Source: an uncultured Pelagibacteraceae bacterium (GTDB taxonomy: Bacteria > Pseudomonadota > Alphaproteobacteria > Pelagibacterales > Pelagibacteraceae). Taken from it: a DNA stretch of 64,000 nucleotides. Every line of letters starts with the position of its first letter. The first letter of the stretch is position 1. The translations under genes were made by a program, and so were the position numbers. Shown here piece by piece: positions 36,051-45,870 of this stretch. The stretch lies in assembly GCA_902581445.1 (NCBI GenBank), contig CACHOG010000003.1:1-64000 (forward strand). The letters are read 5' to 3'. The notes below the pieces were generated by a model. The model was not told the origin of the DNA. It searched no databases and saw only the letters and a list, made by a program, of their open reading frames with translations.

Positions 36051-37408
36051 TTAATTTTCCAGATTGTTTTACCATCTTTATCTTCAATTAAAATACCTTT
36101 GTCTAATAACTCATTTCTAATTTTATCAGCTAATTCATAATCTTTTTTATCTCTTGCATTATTTCTATCATCAATTCTCTTCAAAATATCGTTTTCAGAA
36201 AGTTTTAGATTTTGTTTTTTAAAATTATCCCACTCCTCTTTTGATTGACCTAAAAGACCGATAAATTTACATGCAGTTGTAAATATTTCTTTTTCTTCTT
36301 GATTGCCTTCTTTAGCTTTATCATAAAGTTTATGAAGAACAGCAATAAAGCCTGGAGTATTTAAGTCATCATATAAAGGGTTTAAATCATCGTTTTGTAT
36401 TAATATTTTTTTATTTATCGGCACATAACAATTGTACCATTTATCTAAAGTTCTTTGACATTCATCCATTAGTTTTTCATTCCAGTCTAATGGTTGGCTA
36501 TAATGAGTACTCATTAAAGCTAATCTTAAGACCTGACCATTATATTTTTTTTTAAAATCGCTTATTTTCAAAATATTTCCCTGTGACTTTGCCATTTTCT
36601 CTTTAGACATAGTGATAAAATTATTATGAACCCAATAATTTGCAAATTTTTCTGTTTTATTGGCACATACTGATTGAGCAATTTCATTTTCATGATGAGG
36701 AAATATTAAATCCCTTCCACCTCCATGAATATCAAAAGTATTTCCCAGATATTTTTTTGACATAACAGAACATTCTAAATGCCAACCCGGTCTACCCTTC
36801 CCCCAAGGAGAGTCCCATGACGGCTCATCATCATTTGAGGGTTTCCATAAAACAAAATCTTCAGGATTTTCTTTTTTATCGGATAATTCTACTCTTGATC
36901 CTGCAATTAAATCATCAAGGTTTTTATTTGAAAGTTTTCCGTAATCTTTAAAATTTTTGACTTTAAAATAAACATGTTTTTGATTTTCATAAGCGAATTT
37001 ATTTTTTATTAATTCTTGAATCATAACTACCATTGATTCAATATTATCTGTTGCTTTAGGTTCATGAGTAGGAATTTCACAATTTAAATACTTACAATCA
37101 TCATGGAATTTTTCAGTAATATTTGATGTTAACTCAGATATTGAAATATTTTTTTCTTTTGATGATTGAATAATTTTGTCGTCAATATCTGTAATATTTC
37201 TTACATATGTTACAGATTTATTTCCATATTTACATTTTAGAACTTTAAATAGTAAATCAAAGACGACTAAAGGTCTGGCATTTCCAATGTGTGGATCATC
37301 ATAAACTGTTGGCCCACAAACATACATTCCTACTTTTTTATTATTTATCGGAACAAATTTTTCTTTTTTTCCTCCAAGGCTATTTGATAAAAAAATATCT
37401 TTATTCAT
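36047..37408 (-). CDS. cysS: Cysteinyl-tRNA synthetase
   Basis: A 453-residue class I synthetase. The zinc-site Cys is in YVCGPTVYDDPHIGN, which also holds the HIGH-like motif; zinc ligands continue in GWHLECS and GGGRDLIFPHHENE, and the KMSKS equivalent is KMAKSQG. It charges tRNA-Cys. The gene is followed by cimA with a four-base overlap. Confidence 0.97.
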   Translation of the reverse strand: MNKDIFLSNSLGGKKEKFVPINNKKVGMYVCGPTVYDDPHIGNARPLVVFDLLFKVLKCKYGNKSVTYVRNITDIDDKIIQSSKEKNISISELTSNITEKFHDDCKYLNCEIPTHEPKATDNIESMVVMIQELIKNKFAYENQKHVYFKVKNFKDYGKLSNKNLDDLIAGSRVELSDKKENPEDFVLWKPSNDDEPSWDSPWGKGRPGWHLECSVMSKKYLGNTFDIHGGGRDLIFPHHENEIAQSVCANKTEKFANYWVHNNFITMSKEKMAKSQGNILKISDFKKKYNGQVLRLALMSTHYSQPLDWNEKLMDECQRTLDKWYNCYVPINKKILIQNDDLNPLYDDLNTPGFIAVLHKLYDKAKEGNQEEKEIFTTACKFIGLLGQSKEEWDNFKKQNLKLSENDILKRIDDRNNARDKKDYELADKIRNELLDKGILIEDKDGKTIWKIK

Positions 37409-37453
37409 TATTCTAGGAATATACTTAAATATTAGATTTGTGAATCTAATTGA

Positions 37454-38191
37454 TTAGTTGGGAATCTTACATACTGGAATAGGCTCCATCTTATGTAAGT
37501 TAGCTTTTCTTATTTTTAAATATTTTTCTCGATTTTTTGAACTTTCATTATCCATAGCTTCTTCAAGTTCTTTATAAGAAAGTCCTAGTTGTCCTTCATC
37601 GGTTCTGCCATCATCCCAGAGACCATCTGTGGGTGGTGCATCTATAATTTCTTTTAAAATTTTTAATTCTTTTCCAAGTTCCCAAACCTCTGTTTTGTTG
37701 CAATCTGCAATTGGCGATATATCAACACCTCCATCACCGTATTTAGTATAAAAACCTACTCCAAAATCCTCTACTTTATTTCCAGTTCCTACTACTATAC
37801 CCTGGTTTGCTGCAGCAACTTGGTAAAGTGTTGTCATTCTTAATCTTGCTCTTGAGTTTGCCATACCATGCTCATTATCAAATTGAGAAAGAGATGATTC
37901 AAACGCTCCAAATAAATTATCTAATTCAATTGTGTGACCCTCAACATTAGAAAAGTTTTCTTTTAGCCACTCTTGATGTTTAAGGCTTAAATCATGTTGC
38001 GCACTTTTCTGTTTAATAGGCATAGACAAAACGATTGTTTTCATTCCGGTCATAGCACAAAGTGTACTTGATACAGATGAATCTATTCCACCTGAAATAC
38101 CAATAACCAAAGATTTTGCTTTTACAGGCATTGAATCAACGTAATTTTGTATCCAGCTTCTTATAAAATCAACTTTTTTTATCGTATCCAT
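37454..38191 (-). CDS. nadE: NH3-dependent NAD+ synthetase
   Basis: A 245-residue N-type ATP pyrophosphatase with the P-loop SGGIDSS at residues 33-39, TGNKVEDFGVGFYTKYGDGGVDISP in the centre split into ATP- and NaAD-binding parts, and no glutaminase domain. It amidates deamido-NAD+ with free ammonia. A 40-base gap separates it from the DAHP synthase gene. Confidence 0.93.
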   Translation of the reverse strand: MDTIKKVDFIRSWIQNYVDSMPVKAKSLVIGISGGIDSSVSSTLCAMTGMKTIVLSMPIKQKSAQHDLSLKHQEWLKENFSNVEGHTIELDNLFGAFESSLSQFDNEHGMANSRARLRMTTLYQVAAANQGIVVGTGNKVEDFGVGFYTKYGDGGVDISPIADCNKTEVWELGKELKILKEIIDAPPTDGLWDDGRTDEGQLGLSYKELEEAMDNESSKNREKYLKIRKANLHKMEPIPVCKIPN

Positions 38192-38231
38192 ATTTTCATA
38201 ATATATTGAGTCGCTTTGATTATTAAAGGGA

Positions 38232-39611
38232 CTAAGATGCCGCTTTAATAATGTTTTTTGCGTAATTAGAGTTCTTTTTTATTTCATCAGAAATTAAAAA
38301 TGCTAGTTCAATAGATTGATCCGCGTTCAACCTTGGGTCACAATGAGTGTGGTATCTGCTTGATAAGTCTTGATCTGAAATATTTTTTGCACCACCTGTA
38401 CATTCTGTCACATTCTGCCCTGTCATTTCTATATGAAGACCTCCTGCATATGTTCCCTCACTTTGATGTACTTGGAATACATTTTTAACTTCATTTAAAA
38501 CATTGTTAAATGGTCTAGTTTTAAAACCAGTTGTAGATACTAATGTATTACCATGCATAGGATCACAAGACCAAATTACATTTAAACCTTCTTTTTTGAT
38601 TCCTCTTATAAGTTTAGGTAGAAACTTCTCTACTTTATCGTGTCCAAATCTAGATATTAAAGTAATTTTACCTTTTTCATTATTTGGATTAATAAGCTCA
38701 CAAATTTTTGCTATTTCATCTGCTTTTGAAGTAGGACCACATTTAATTCCTATTGGATTTTCAATACCTCTACAAAATTCAACATGGCCTCCATCAATTT
38801 GTCTAGTTCTATCTCCAATCCATACAAAGTGAGCAGAAGTATCATGGTACTGCCCTGATGTTGAGTCAATTCTAGTCATGGCTTCTTCAAATGGTAGCAA
38901 TAATGCTTCATGTGAAGTCCAAAAGTTTACGGTTTTTAATCTTCTATTAAATTCAGCATTTATTCCACAAGCATCCATGAATGCTAAAGCATCTGCTATT
39001 TTATCTTCTAGCTCTTTAAATTTTTTAGCTTGAGGACTTTTTTTGATATAACCTAGATTCCATAAATGAACTTTTTTTAAATCAGCAAAACCACCATGAC
39101 AGAAAGCTCTAATTAAGTTTAGTGTTGATGCTGACTGTGAATATGCTTTGAATAATCTTTTTGGATCAGGTCTTCTTGCTTTTTCAGTAAATTCTATAGC
39201 GTTTATATTGTCTCCAAGATAGCTTGGTAATTCTTTATCACCTTGTTTTTCTGTTGGTGCGCTTCTTGGTTTTGAGAATTGACCTGCAATTCTTCCTAAT
39301 TTAACAACTGGTAAGGATGCTGAGTATGTTAAGACAAGAGACATTTGTAAAAAGACTTTAAAATAGTCTCTTATGTTATCTGGATTAAACTCAGCAAAAC
39401 TTTCTGCGCAATCTCCGCCTTGAAGTAAAAAAGCTTTTCCATCAACAACTTCGGCAAGCTGTTTCTTCAGGTGTGTTGTTTCTCCTGCAAATACTAAAGG
39501 AGGAAAGGACTTTAGCTTATTTAAAACTAAATTTAATTCCTTATCATCCTCGTATTTTGGGATGTGTTTAACAGGATATTTTCTCCAGCTATTTGTAGTC
39601 CATTTTTTCAT
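38232..39611 (-). CDS. Class II DAHP synthase
   Basis: About 459 residues from the ATG at 39611; an in-frame TTG two codons upstream is weaker because AAGG at 39618-39621 is six bases before the ATG. The protein is a plant-type/AroA-II enzyme (WRKYPVKHIP at the start, LLQGGDCAESF near residue 83, KLGRIAGQFSKPRS, and WSCDPMHGNT with metal ligands). It condenses PEP and erythrose-4-phosphate at the entry of the shikimate pathway. No regulatory ACT domain is present. Confidence 0.95.
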   Translation of the reverse strand: MKKWTTNSWRKYPVKHIPKYEDDKELNLVLNKLKSFPPLVFAGETTHLKKQLAEVVDGKAFLLQGGDCAESFAEFNPDNIRDYFKVFLQMSLVLTYSASLPVVKLGRIAGQFSKPRSAPTEKQGDKELPSYLGDNINAIEFTEKARRPDPKRLFKAYSQSASTLNLIRAFCHGGFADLKKVHLWNLGYIKKSPQAKKFKELEDKIADALAFMDACGINAEFNRRLKTVNFWTSHEALLLPFEEAMTRIDSTSGQYHDTSAHFVWIGDRTRQIDGGHVEFCRGIENPIGIKCGPTSKADEIAKICELINPNNEKGKITLISRFGHDKVEKFLPKLIRGIKKEGLNVIWSCDPMHGNTLVSTTGFKTRPFNNVLNEVKNVFQVHQSEGTYAGGLHIEMTGQNVTECTGGAKNISDQDLSSRYHTHCDPRLNADQSIELAFLISDEIKKNSNYAKNIIKAAS

Positions 39612-39617
39612 ATTCAA

Positions 39618-39621
39618 CCTT
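39618..39621 (-). promoter_or_regulatory. Shine-Dalgarno that decides the DAHP synthase start
   Basis: Minus-strand AAGG ends six bases before ATG at 39611. The alternative TTG at 39617 would lie directly on this site, so the ATG is preferred. Confidence 0.55.
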
Positions 39622-39646
39622 AAGGTGTTGTAGCAGAGTTTATTAA

Positions 39647-41467
39647 TTATTCAACTGTAACTGATTTAGCAAGATTTCTTGGTTTATCTATATCATAGCC
39701 TTTTTTAAGAGCTGTGTAATATGCTAACTTTTGCAAAGGTATAGTTACTAAAAAAGGATACAAATCATTTTCTATATTTTCAATTTCGATTTTTTGCCAA
39801 ATATTTTCTGATACTACTTGGCTATCCTCTTTATTAGTTATCAATAATACTTTAGCACCTCTTGCTATAACCTCTTGCATATTTGAAATAGTTTTTTTGT
39901 AATGCTCGTCTTTTGGAGCAATCACCACAACTGGCATGCCATCTTCAATTAAGGCTAATGGACCATGTTTCATTTCACCTGCTGGATATCCCTCGGCATG
40001 TATATATGCTAATTCTTTCAATTTTAGAGCTCCTTCAAGTGCAATAGGATATGAGTAACCTCTACCTAAAAACATTGATCCTTTTGCATTAGCAAAAGTA
40101 TTACAAATTAATTGAATTTTATTTTCAGCAGAAATAGCTTTATTAACTAGATCAGAAAGTAATTTTAGATTTTTAATTTTTTCAATATATTTATGTTTAT
40201 TAATATCACCTTTAAAAAAAGAAATTTTAACGCATAACAAATAAATTACTAACATTTGTCCTAAAAATGCTTTTGTGGACGCAACGCCAATTTCTGGACC
40301 ACAATGAATTGGCAAGACAAATTTAGAATCTCTCGCTATAGAGCTTTCTACTACATTTACTATACTGCATGTTTTCATGTTATTTTTATTACATAAATCT
40401 AAAGCAGCATAAGTATCTGCAGTTTCTCCAGATTGAGAAACAAAAATATATAGACAATCTTCATTGAACTTGTTTTTTCTGTACCTAAATTCAGAAGCAA
40501 TATCCACTTGTACATCTAAATTAGTTAATTGTTCAAACCAGTATTTACCTACTAAACAAGAATGAAATGCAGTTCCACATCCAATTAGTTTGATTGATTT
40601 AATTTCATCTTTTTTCCATGGAAAATTATGAAGATTTATTTCATTATTAATTTTATCAATATATTCATTTACACAATTTTTAATTGTAATTGGTTGTTCA
40701 TCTATCTCTTTTGCCATGAAATGTTTATATTCACCTTTCTCATAATTTTCATCACTCGATGATAAATGTAATATTTTTTTATTTACTTTTTTTCCTTTGG
40801 AGTCGAAAAAATCAATATCCTTTTTTTTGATTATACAGAACTCACCATCATTTAAATAAGTAATCTTATTTGTCATCGATTTTAAAGCGTATGAGTCTGA
40901 ACCTAGATAATTTTCATTTGGACCGTATCCTACAGCTAATGGTGAACCTCTTCTTGCGCCAATAATAAGTTCAGGCATATCTTTAAAAATTATACCCAAA
41001 GCAAAACTCCCGTCTAAATCATTTAAAGTTTTAATAATTGATTCATTGAGTTTATTATTTTTCAAATATTCAACTAAAAGATGAACAATAACTTCTGTAT
41101 CAGTTTGTGATTTAAATTTATGTCCTTTACTAATTAACTGTTTTTTTAGAACAGCTGAATTTTCAATTATTCCATTGTGAACAACTGAAATACTTTCAGT
41201 GGAATGTGGATGGGCATTAATTGTACTAGGTATGCCATGCGTTGCCCATCTGACATGGCCAATTCCAACATTTCCTAAAAGATTAATTTGTGAAATGTTT
41301 TTTTCTAATACGTCAACCCTTCCCTGGCATTTAACTTCATTTATTAAACCATCATTTATTGTTGCTATACCTGCTGAGTCATATCCTCTATACTCAAGTT
41401 TTTTGAGTGAATTTAATATCGATGAAGAGACAGGTTTATTGCTAGTAATTCCAATAATTCCACACAT
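39647..41467 (-). CDS. glmS: Glutamine-fructose-6-phosphate aminotransferase
   Basis: A 606-residue enzyme with an N-terminal Ntn glutaminase domain (catalytic Cys2 in MCGIIG, then GHVRWATHG) and two SIS domains (SQSGETADT, SSIARDSKFV, and the C-terminal DKPRNLAKSVTVE). It makes glucosamine-6-phosphate for peptidoglycan and LPS. It overlaps the GlmU-like acetyltransferase gene by one base, so the two form a small amino-sugar operon. Confidence 0.97.
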   Translation of the reverse strand: MCGIIGITSNKPVSSSILNSLKKLEYRGYDSAGIATINDGLINEVKCQGRVDVLEKNISQINLLGNVGIGHVRWATHGIPSTINAHPHSTESISVVHNGIIENSAVLKKQLISKGHKFKSQTDTEVIVHLLVEYLKNNKLNESIIKTLNDLDGSFALGIIFKDMPELIIGARRGSPLAVGYGPNENYLGSDSYALKSMTNKITYLNDGEFCIIKKKDIDFFDSKGKKVNKKILHLSSSDENYEKGEYKHFMAKEIDEQPITIKNCVNEYIDKINNEINLHNFPWKKDEIKSIKLIGCGTAFHSCLVGKYWFEQLTNLDVQVDIASEFRYRKNKFNEDCLYIFVSQSGETADTYAALDLCNKNNMKTCSIVNVVESSIARDSKFVLPIHCGPEIGVASTKAFLGQMLVIYLLCVKISFFKGDINKHKYIEKIKNLKLLSDLVNKAISAENKIQLICNTFANAKGSMFLGRGYSYPIALEGALKLKELAYIHAEGYPAGEMKHGPLALIEDGMPVVVIAPKDEHYKKTISNMQEVIARGAKVLLITNKEDSQVVSENIWQKIEIENIENDLYPFLVTIPLQKLAYYTALKKGYDIDKPRNLAKSVTVE

Positions 41468-42081
41468 TATTTTTTTTTTCTTTTATAATTTTTTTTCTCG
41501 ACTTGATTTGGTCTAGTCAAAGCTAAACTATTTTTATTTACATTTTTGGTAATAACAGATCCTGCTCCAATGACTGCATTTCGTCTAATTTTTAATGGCG
41601 CCACTAAAGATGAATTAGATCCAATAAAAACATTATCTTCAATGATTGTTTTGTTTTTACTTACCCCATCATAATTACAAGTAATAGTTCCGGCTCCAAT
41701 GTTTGACGATCTACCAATTAGACTATCACCAATATAAGAAAGATGATTTACTTTTGAATTTTTTTTAAGTGTGCTTTTTTTAATCTCAACAAAATTTCCA
41801 ACTTTAGAATTTTTTTCTAATTTTGTTCCAGGTCTTAATCTAGCAAAAGGTCCTATAATACAATTTTGCTCTATTACGACTCCTTCAACATGAGAAAAGC
41901 CTAATATTTTAACATTATTTTTGATTTTTACTTTTTTTCCAAACACTACATAAGGTTCTATAATTACATTTTTACCAATTTTAGTATCTTTTGAAAAAAA
42001 TACAGTTTCAGGAGCAATCATTTTAACTCCTTGTTTAATAAATTTTTCCCTCAATTTTATGTTTAAATTTGTTTGTCTCAT
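41467..42081 (-). CDS. GlmU acetyltransferase half only (left-handed beta-helix)
   Basis: A 204-residue protein with hexapeptide repeats from about residue 30 to 180 and the GlmU acetyltransferase signature: [18 protein letters not shown], then [11 protein letters not shown] and [10 protein letters not shown]. It matches the C-terminal half of GlmU, which acetylates glucosamine-1-phosphate. The N-terminal uridyltransferase domain (about 225 residues, LAAGxGTRM motif) is absent, and the upstream 70 bases cannot hold it. The uridyltransferase must be encoded elsewhere or replaced. It lies directly upstream of glmS, consistent with function in UDP-GlcNAc synthesis. Confidence 0.85.
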   Translation of the reverse strand: MRQTNLNIKLREKFIKQGVKMIAPETVFFSKDTKIGKNVIIEPYVVFGKKVKIKNNVKILGFSHVEGVVIEQNCIIGPFARLRPGTKLEKNSKVGNFVEIKKSTLKKNSKVNHLSYIGDSLIGRSSNIGAGTITCNYDGVSKNKTIIEDNVFIGSNSSLVAPLKIRRNAVIGAGSVITKNVNKNSLALTRPNQVEKKNYKRKKK

Positions 42082-42151
42082 TTAGTTTTTTCTTATAATT
42101 AAGTATCTATGATCTTTAATTCACAAATTATTTCTTAATAATACTTTTAAA

Positions 42152-42841
42152 ATGAGTCAAAAATATACAATTCTATTTGATCTAGATGGCACATTAGTTG
42201 ACACAGCTCCTGATTTAATGGCTGCACACAATCATGTAATGAAAAAATTTGGGTATAGCACAAAAAGTGTAGATGAGATTAGGAACTTGGTAGGTAAAGG
42301 AGCTGCTGTTCTAATTGGCAGATCTATTTGGGGTGCTGCAAAAAAAGAATTTTCTAAAATAACAGACGAAAAAATTAAAAATGAAATGGTAAAAGAATTT
42401 ATAGATTTTTATGGTAAAAATTTAGTTATTAAAAGTAAGTTAATTAAAGGAGTTCAAGAATTTTTAGATTGGGCAAAATCGAAAGATATCTCAATGGCTG
42501 TATGCACAAATAAGCAAGAGCATCTTGCAATTGACTTGTTAAAAAAAATTAACATATATCATTATTTTGAATATGTTGCGGGAGGAAATACATTTGATTA
42601 CTGCAAACCTGATCCAAGACATTTAACTAGTATAGTTGAAATAATTGGTGGAAAATTAGATAAATGTTTAATGTTTGGTGATAGTGAAAACGACGCTGAT
42701 GCTGCAAGGGCTGCTAATATTCCAATGATCCTTTTAGAAGATGGTTATACTGATAAAAAAATAGAACAAATTTATCATAATCATCTCATATCAGATTTTG
42801 TAAATGTAGAAAAAATTGTCTCCAAATATTTACATGTTTGA
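42152..42841 (+). CDS. gph: Phosphoglycolate phosphatase-like HAD hydrolase
   Basis: A 229-residue HAD subfamily IA enzyme: FDLDGTLVDTAPD at residues 8-20 gives the nucleophile Asp, CTNKQ marks motif II, and MFGDSENDADAARAAN motif IV. Such enzymes remove phosphate from 2-phosphoglycolate, though specificity in the family varies. It is divergent from the glmU-half gene and overlaps the LysE-type gene start. Confidence 0.85.
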   Translation: MSQKYTILFDLDGTLVDTAPDLMAAHNHVMKKFGYSTKSVDEIRNLVGKGAAVLIGRSIWGAAKKEFSKITDEKIKNEMVKEFIDFYGKNLVIKSKLIKGVQEFLDWAKSKDISMAVCTNKQEHLAIDLLKKINIYHYFEYVAGGNTFDYCKPDPRHLTSIVEIIGGKLDKCLMFGDSENDADAARAANIPMILLEDGYTDKKIEQIYHNHLISDFVNVEKIVSKYLHV

Positions 42842-43433
42842 TACTAATTTAATCTTCGCACTAATAAGTTTTTATTTTGTTATGTATGTAACTCCAGGAC
42901 CGAATAATGCCATGGTTCTTGCTTCAGGATTAAAATTCGGTTTTTTAAAAAGTATTCCTCACATGACAGGTATAACTATTGGTCATGTAACTCAATTGAT
43001 TTTGGTTTGTCTTGGATTAGGAAAAATTTTTCAAATATTTCCAGAATTACAAAATATATTGAAAATATTATGTGCAATCTACTTAATTTATCTTGGTTAT
43101 AAAATAATTGGTTCATTTAGTAAAATTAAAGATGATGATTCAAGGCCACTGAAATTCTATGAGGCAGCATTATTTCAAATAGTAAATCCAAAAGCATGGA
43201 CTATTTCAAGTATGGCTGCTTCTGGTTTTTTACCAAAAGATGGTAATTTAATAATATCTATATTATTTATCTCCTGTATTGCTCTTATTATTTGTCCAAT
43301 TTCAATTTCTCCTTGGGCTGCTTTTGGATCAGGTATTAAAAATTTGGTAAAGAATAATAAAATAAAAGTAATAATAGAGTTTTTTTTAGCATTTTTACTT
43401 TTAATAACAGCCATTTTGATTGTAATTGATTAA
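42834..43433 (+). CDS. LysE/RhtB-family amino-acid exporter
   Basis: About 199 residues from the ATG at 42834, which lies within the gph 3' end; the upstream TTG at 42816 is less likely. The motif VTPGPNNAMVLASG near residue 20 is diagnostic of the LysE/RhtB superfamily. Six hydrophobic segments are visible. It probably exports an amino acid or a related metabolite; the substrate cannot be inferred. Confidence 0.87.
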   Translation: MFDTNLIFALISFYFVMYVTPGPNNAMVLASGLKFGFLKSIPHMTGITIGHVTQLILVCLGLGKIFQIFPELQNILKILCAIYLIYLGYKIIGSFSKIKDDDSRPLKFYEAALFQIVNPKAWTISSMAASGFLPKDGNLIISILFISCIALIICPISISPWAAFGSGIKNLVKNNKIKVIIEFFLAFLLLITAILIVID

Positions 43434-43460
43434 TAAGTCATTATTACTGTATGAGAAGTT

Positions 43461-43466
43461 AAGGAG
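43461..43466 (+). promoter_or_regulatory. Shine-Dalgarno supporting a TTG start of prpD
   Basis: AAGGAG lies five bases before TTG at 43472. The next in-frame ATG is about 40 codons downstream and would remove conserved sequence, so the TTG is the likely start. Confidence 0.7.
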
Positions 43467-43471
43467 ATAAT

Positions 43472-44974
43472 TTGATTATACACAAAGTAAAAGTTTATCC
43501 ATCAAAAAGAGATTGTCCCAAAAAAAAACAATTGGCATGGAAAATTGCTGAGATAGCAAGTGATAATGCTAAATTAAATAAAGAGTCTGTTGAGATGGTT
43601 ATTAATAGAATTATAGACAATGCATCAGTAGCTATTGCATCTTTGAATAGAAAACCAGTTGTATCATCAAGAGAAATGGCTTTAATGCATCCACGAAAGA
43701 ATGGAGCTACATTATTTGGTATTAATTCTAATCTAAAATACGATTGTGAATGGGCTGCGTGGTCTAACGGGACAGCAGTAAGAGAATTAGATTTTCACGA
43801 TACTTTTTTGGCTGCAGACTATAGCCATCCAGGTGATAATATTCCTCCATTACTAAGTGTTGCTCAACAAAAAAAAAGAAGTGGTGTAGATCTTTTAAGA
43901 GGAATTATTACAGCATACGAAGTCCAAGTAAATCTTGTGAAAGGTATATGTTTACACAAACATAAGGTTGACCACATTGCTCACTTAGGACCAAGTGTTG
44001 CCGCAGGGATTGGATCAATGCTTAAATTGAATACTGAAACAATTTATCAGGCAATACAACAAGCTTTGCATACAACTATATCAACAAGACAATCAAGAAA
44101 AGGTGAAATTTCAAGTTGGAAAGCATTTGCTCCTGCACATGCAGGTAAGCTTGCTATAGAAGCAGTAGATAGAGTTATGCGAGGTGAAGGTGCTCCTAGT
44201 CCAATTTATGAGGGTGAAGATAGTGTTATTGCAAGAATATTAGATGGTAAAAAAGCTCTTTATAAAGTTCCCTTACCAAAAAAAGGTGAAACAAAAAAAG
44301 CAATCCTTGAAACATATACAAAAGAATATTCCGCCGAATATCAATCTCAAGCTCTAATTGATTTAGCAAAAAGATTAAAAAATAAAATTTCAAATTTAAA
44401 TCAAATTAAAAAAATTGATATTTTTACAAGTCATCATACTCACTATGTAATAGGAACTGGTGCTAACGACCCTCAAAAAATGGATCCAAATGCAAGCAGA
44501 GAAACATTGGATCATTCAATTATGTATATTTTTGCAGTAGCCCTTGAGGATGGAGATTGGCACCATATTAAATCATATACAAAATCAAGAGCAAAAAAGA
44601 AATCAACAATTAAAATTTGGAAATCGATTACTACTCATGAAGATAAAAAATGGACAAGAAAATATCATGATCCAAATCCAAAAAATAAATCTTTTGGTGC
44701 GAAAGTTGTAATTACACTAAATAATGGAAAAAAAATTGCAGACTCGCTTGAAAGAGCTGATGCACATCCATATGGAGCAAGACCATTTAAAAGAGACAAT
44801 TATATAAACAAATTTTTAACTTTAACTAAAGGTATCCTAGAAAAAAAAGAAAGTGATAGATTTATTAAAGTTGTTCAGAAACTAAAAAAACTAAAATCGG
44901 GTCAACTTGGAAAATTGAATTTAGTAGTTAAAAAAAGTAAATTAAAAAGAAATTTAAAGAAAGCTATATTTTAA
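43472..44974 (+). CDS. prpD: 2-methylcitrate dehydratase
   Basis: A 500-residue MmgE/PrpD-family protein starting at TTG with a clear Shine-Dalgarno. Typical segments are [15 protein letters not shown] near residue 98, [30 protein letters not shown] and a HPYGARPF element near the C-terminus. It dehydrates 2-methylcitrate in the methylcitrate cycle, which converts propionyl-CoA and oxaloacetate to pyruvate and succinate. It is coupled to prpB by one base. Confidence 0.93.
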   Translation: MIIHKVKVYPSKRDCPKKKQLAWKIAEIASDNAKLNKESVEMVINRIIDNASVAIASLNRKPVVSSREMALMHPRKNGATLFGINSNLKYDCEWAAWSNGTAVRELDFHDTFLAADYSHPGDNIPPLLSVAQQKKRSGVDLLRGIITAYEVQVNLVKGICLHKHKVDHIAHLGPSVAAGIGSMLKLNTETIYQAIQQALHTTISTRQSRKGEISSWKAFAPAHAGKLAIEAVDRVMRGEGAPSPIYEGEDSVIARILDGKKALYKVPLPKKGETKKAILETYTKEYSAEYQSQALIDLAKRLKNKISNLNQIKKIDIFTSHHTHYVIGTGANDPQKMDPNASRETLDHSIMYIFAVALEDGDWHHIKSYTKSRAKKKSTIKIWKSITTHEDKKWTRKYHDPNPKNKSFGAKVVITLNNGKKIADSLERADAHPYGARPFKRDNYINKFLTLTKGILEKKESDRFIKVVQKLKKLKSGQLGKLNLVVKKSKLKRNLKKAIF

Positions 44975-45870
44975 TGCATTTTGTTGAAAAAGATCCTAGT
45001 CAAAAAAGAATAGATTTTGTAAATAAATTAAAATCTAAAAAAATTATTAGAGCGCCAGGTGCTTATAATCCTTTAACGGCAAAATTAATTCAAGAAATAG
45101 GATATGACGCTGTTTATGTTTCTGGAGGTGTTATGGCAAATGATCTTGGGTTCCCTGATATAGGATTAACCACTATTGAGGATGTAAGTACTAGATCATA
45201 TCTCATATCTAGAGTAACAGATCTTCCAACAATTGTTGACATTGATACTGGTTTTAAATCTTGTAAAGAAACAATAGAAACTTTTGAAGAGTTTGGTCTA
45301 ACGGCTGTACATTTAGAAGATCAAATTGAAAGAAAAAGGTGTGGCCACTTAGATAATAAAGAGCTCATATCAAAAGATGAGATGGTAAAAAAAATAAAAG
45401 ATTGTGTATCTGCAAGAAAAGATGAAAATTTTAAAATTATAGCAAGGTCAGATGCAAAAAGTGTTGAAGGACTTGATAAGATGATTGATAGATGTAAAGC
45501 ATATATTGATGCAGGAGCTGAAATAATTTTTCCAGAAGCCTTAACAGATGAAAAAGATTTTGAAAAAGTAAGAAAAGAACTGTCGTGCTACTTATTAGCT
45601 AACATGACAGAGTTTGGAAAAACAAAATTATTAAACTATAAAGAATTGGAAAATTTAGGATACAATATAGTAATTTATCCTGTAACAACACAAAGATTAG
45701 CCATGAAAAATGTTGAGGATGGATTGAGGGACATTTATGTAAATGGACATCAGAATAATATTATTGATAAAATGCAGACTAGAAAAAGATTATATGAGCT
45801 TGTCGAATATGAAAAATATAATAGTTTAGACGAGAAAATTTATAATTTTAATACAAAGGGTCATGAGTAA
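44974..45870 (+). CDS. prpB: 2-methylisocitrate lyase
   Basis: A 298-residue PEP mutase/isocitrate lyase superfamily enzyme. The catalytic Cys is in RKRCGH, and metal-binding acids are in DIDTGF and LEDQ. It splits 2-methylisocitrate into pyruvate and succinate. It lies between prpD and prpC with one-base overlaps on both sides (TAATG), which supports the methylcitrate role over other lyase activities of this superfamily. Confidence 0.92.
   Translation: MHFVEKDPSQKRIDFVNKLKSKKIIRAPGAYNPLTAKLIQEIGYDAVYVSGGVMANDLGFPDIGLTTIEDVSTRSYLISRVTDLPTIVDIDTGFKSCKETIETFEEFGLTAVHLEDQIERKRCGHLDNKELISKDEMVKKIKDCVSARKDENFKIIARSDAKSVEGLDKMIDRCKAYIDAGAEIIFPEALTDEKDFEKVRKELSCYLLANMTEFGKTKLLNYKELENLGYNIVIYPVTTQRLAMKNVEDGLRDIYVNGHQNNIIDKMQTRKRLYELVEYEKYNSLDEKIYNFNTKGHE

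Noticed and set aside
41199-41516. Plus-strand open frame over the glmS start
   Set aside because: Antisense to the conserved GlmS glutaminase domain and to the GlmU-half stop.
42082-42151. Remnant of the GlmU uridyltransferase domain upstream of the acetyltransferase half
   Set aside because: The 70-base gap has no matching codons and is followed by the divergent gph gene, so there is no trace of a broken N-terminal domain here.
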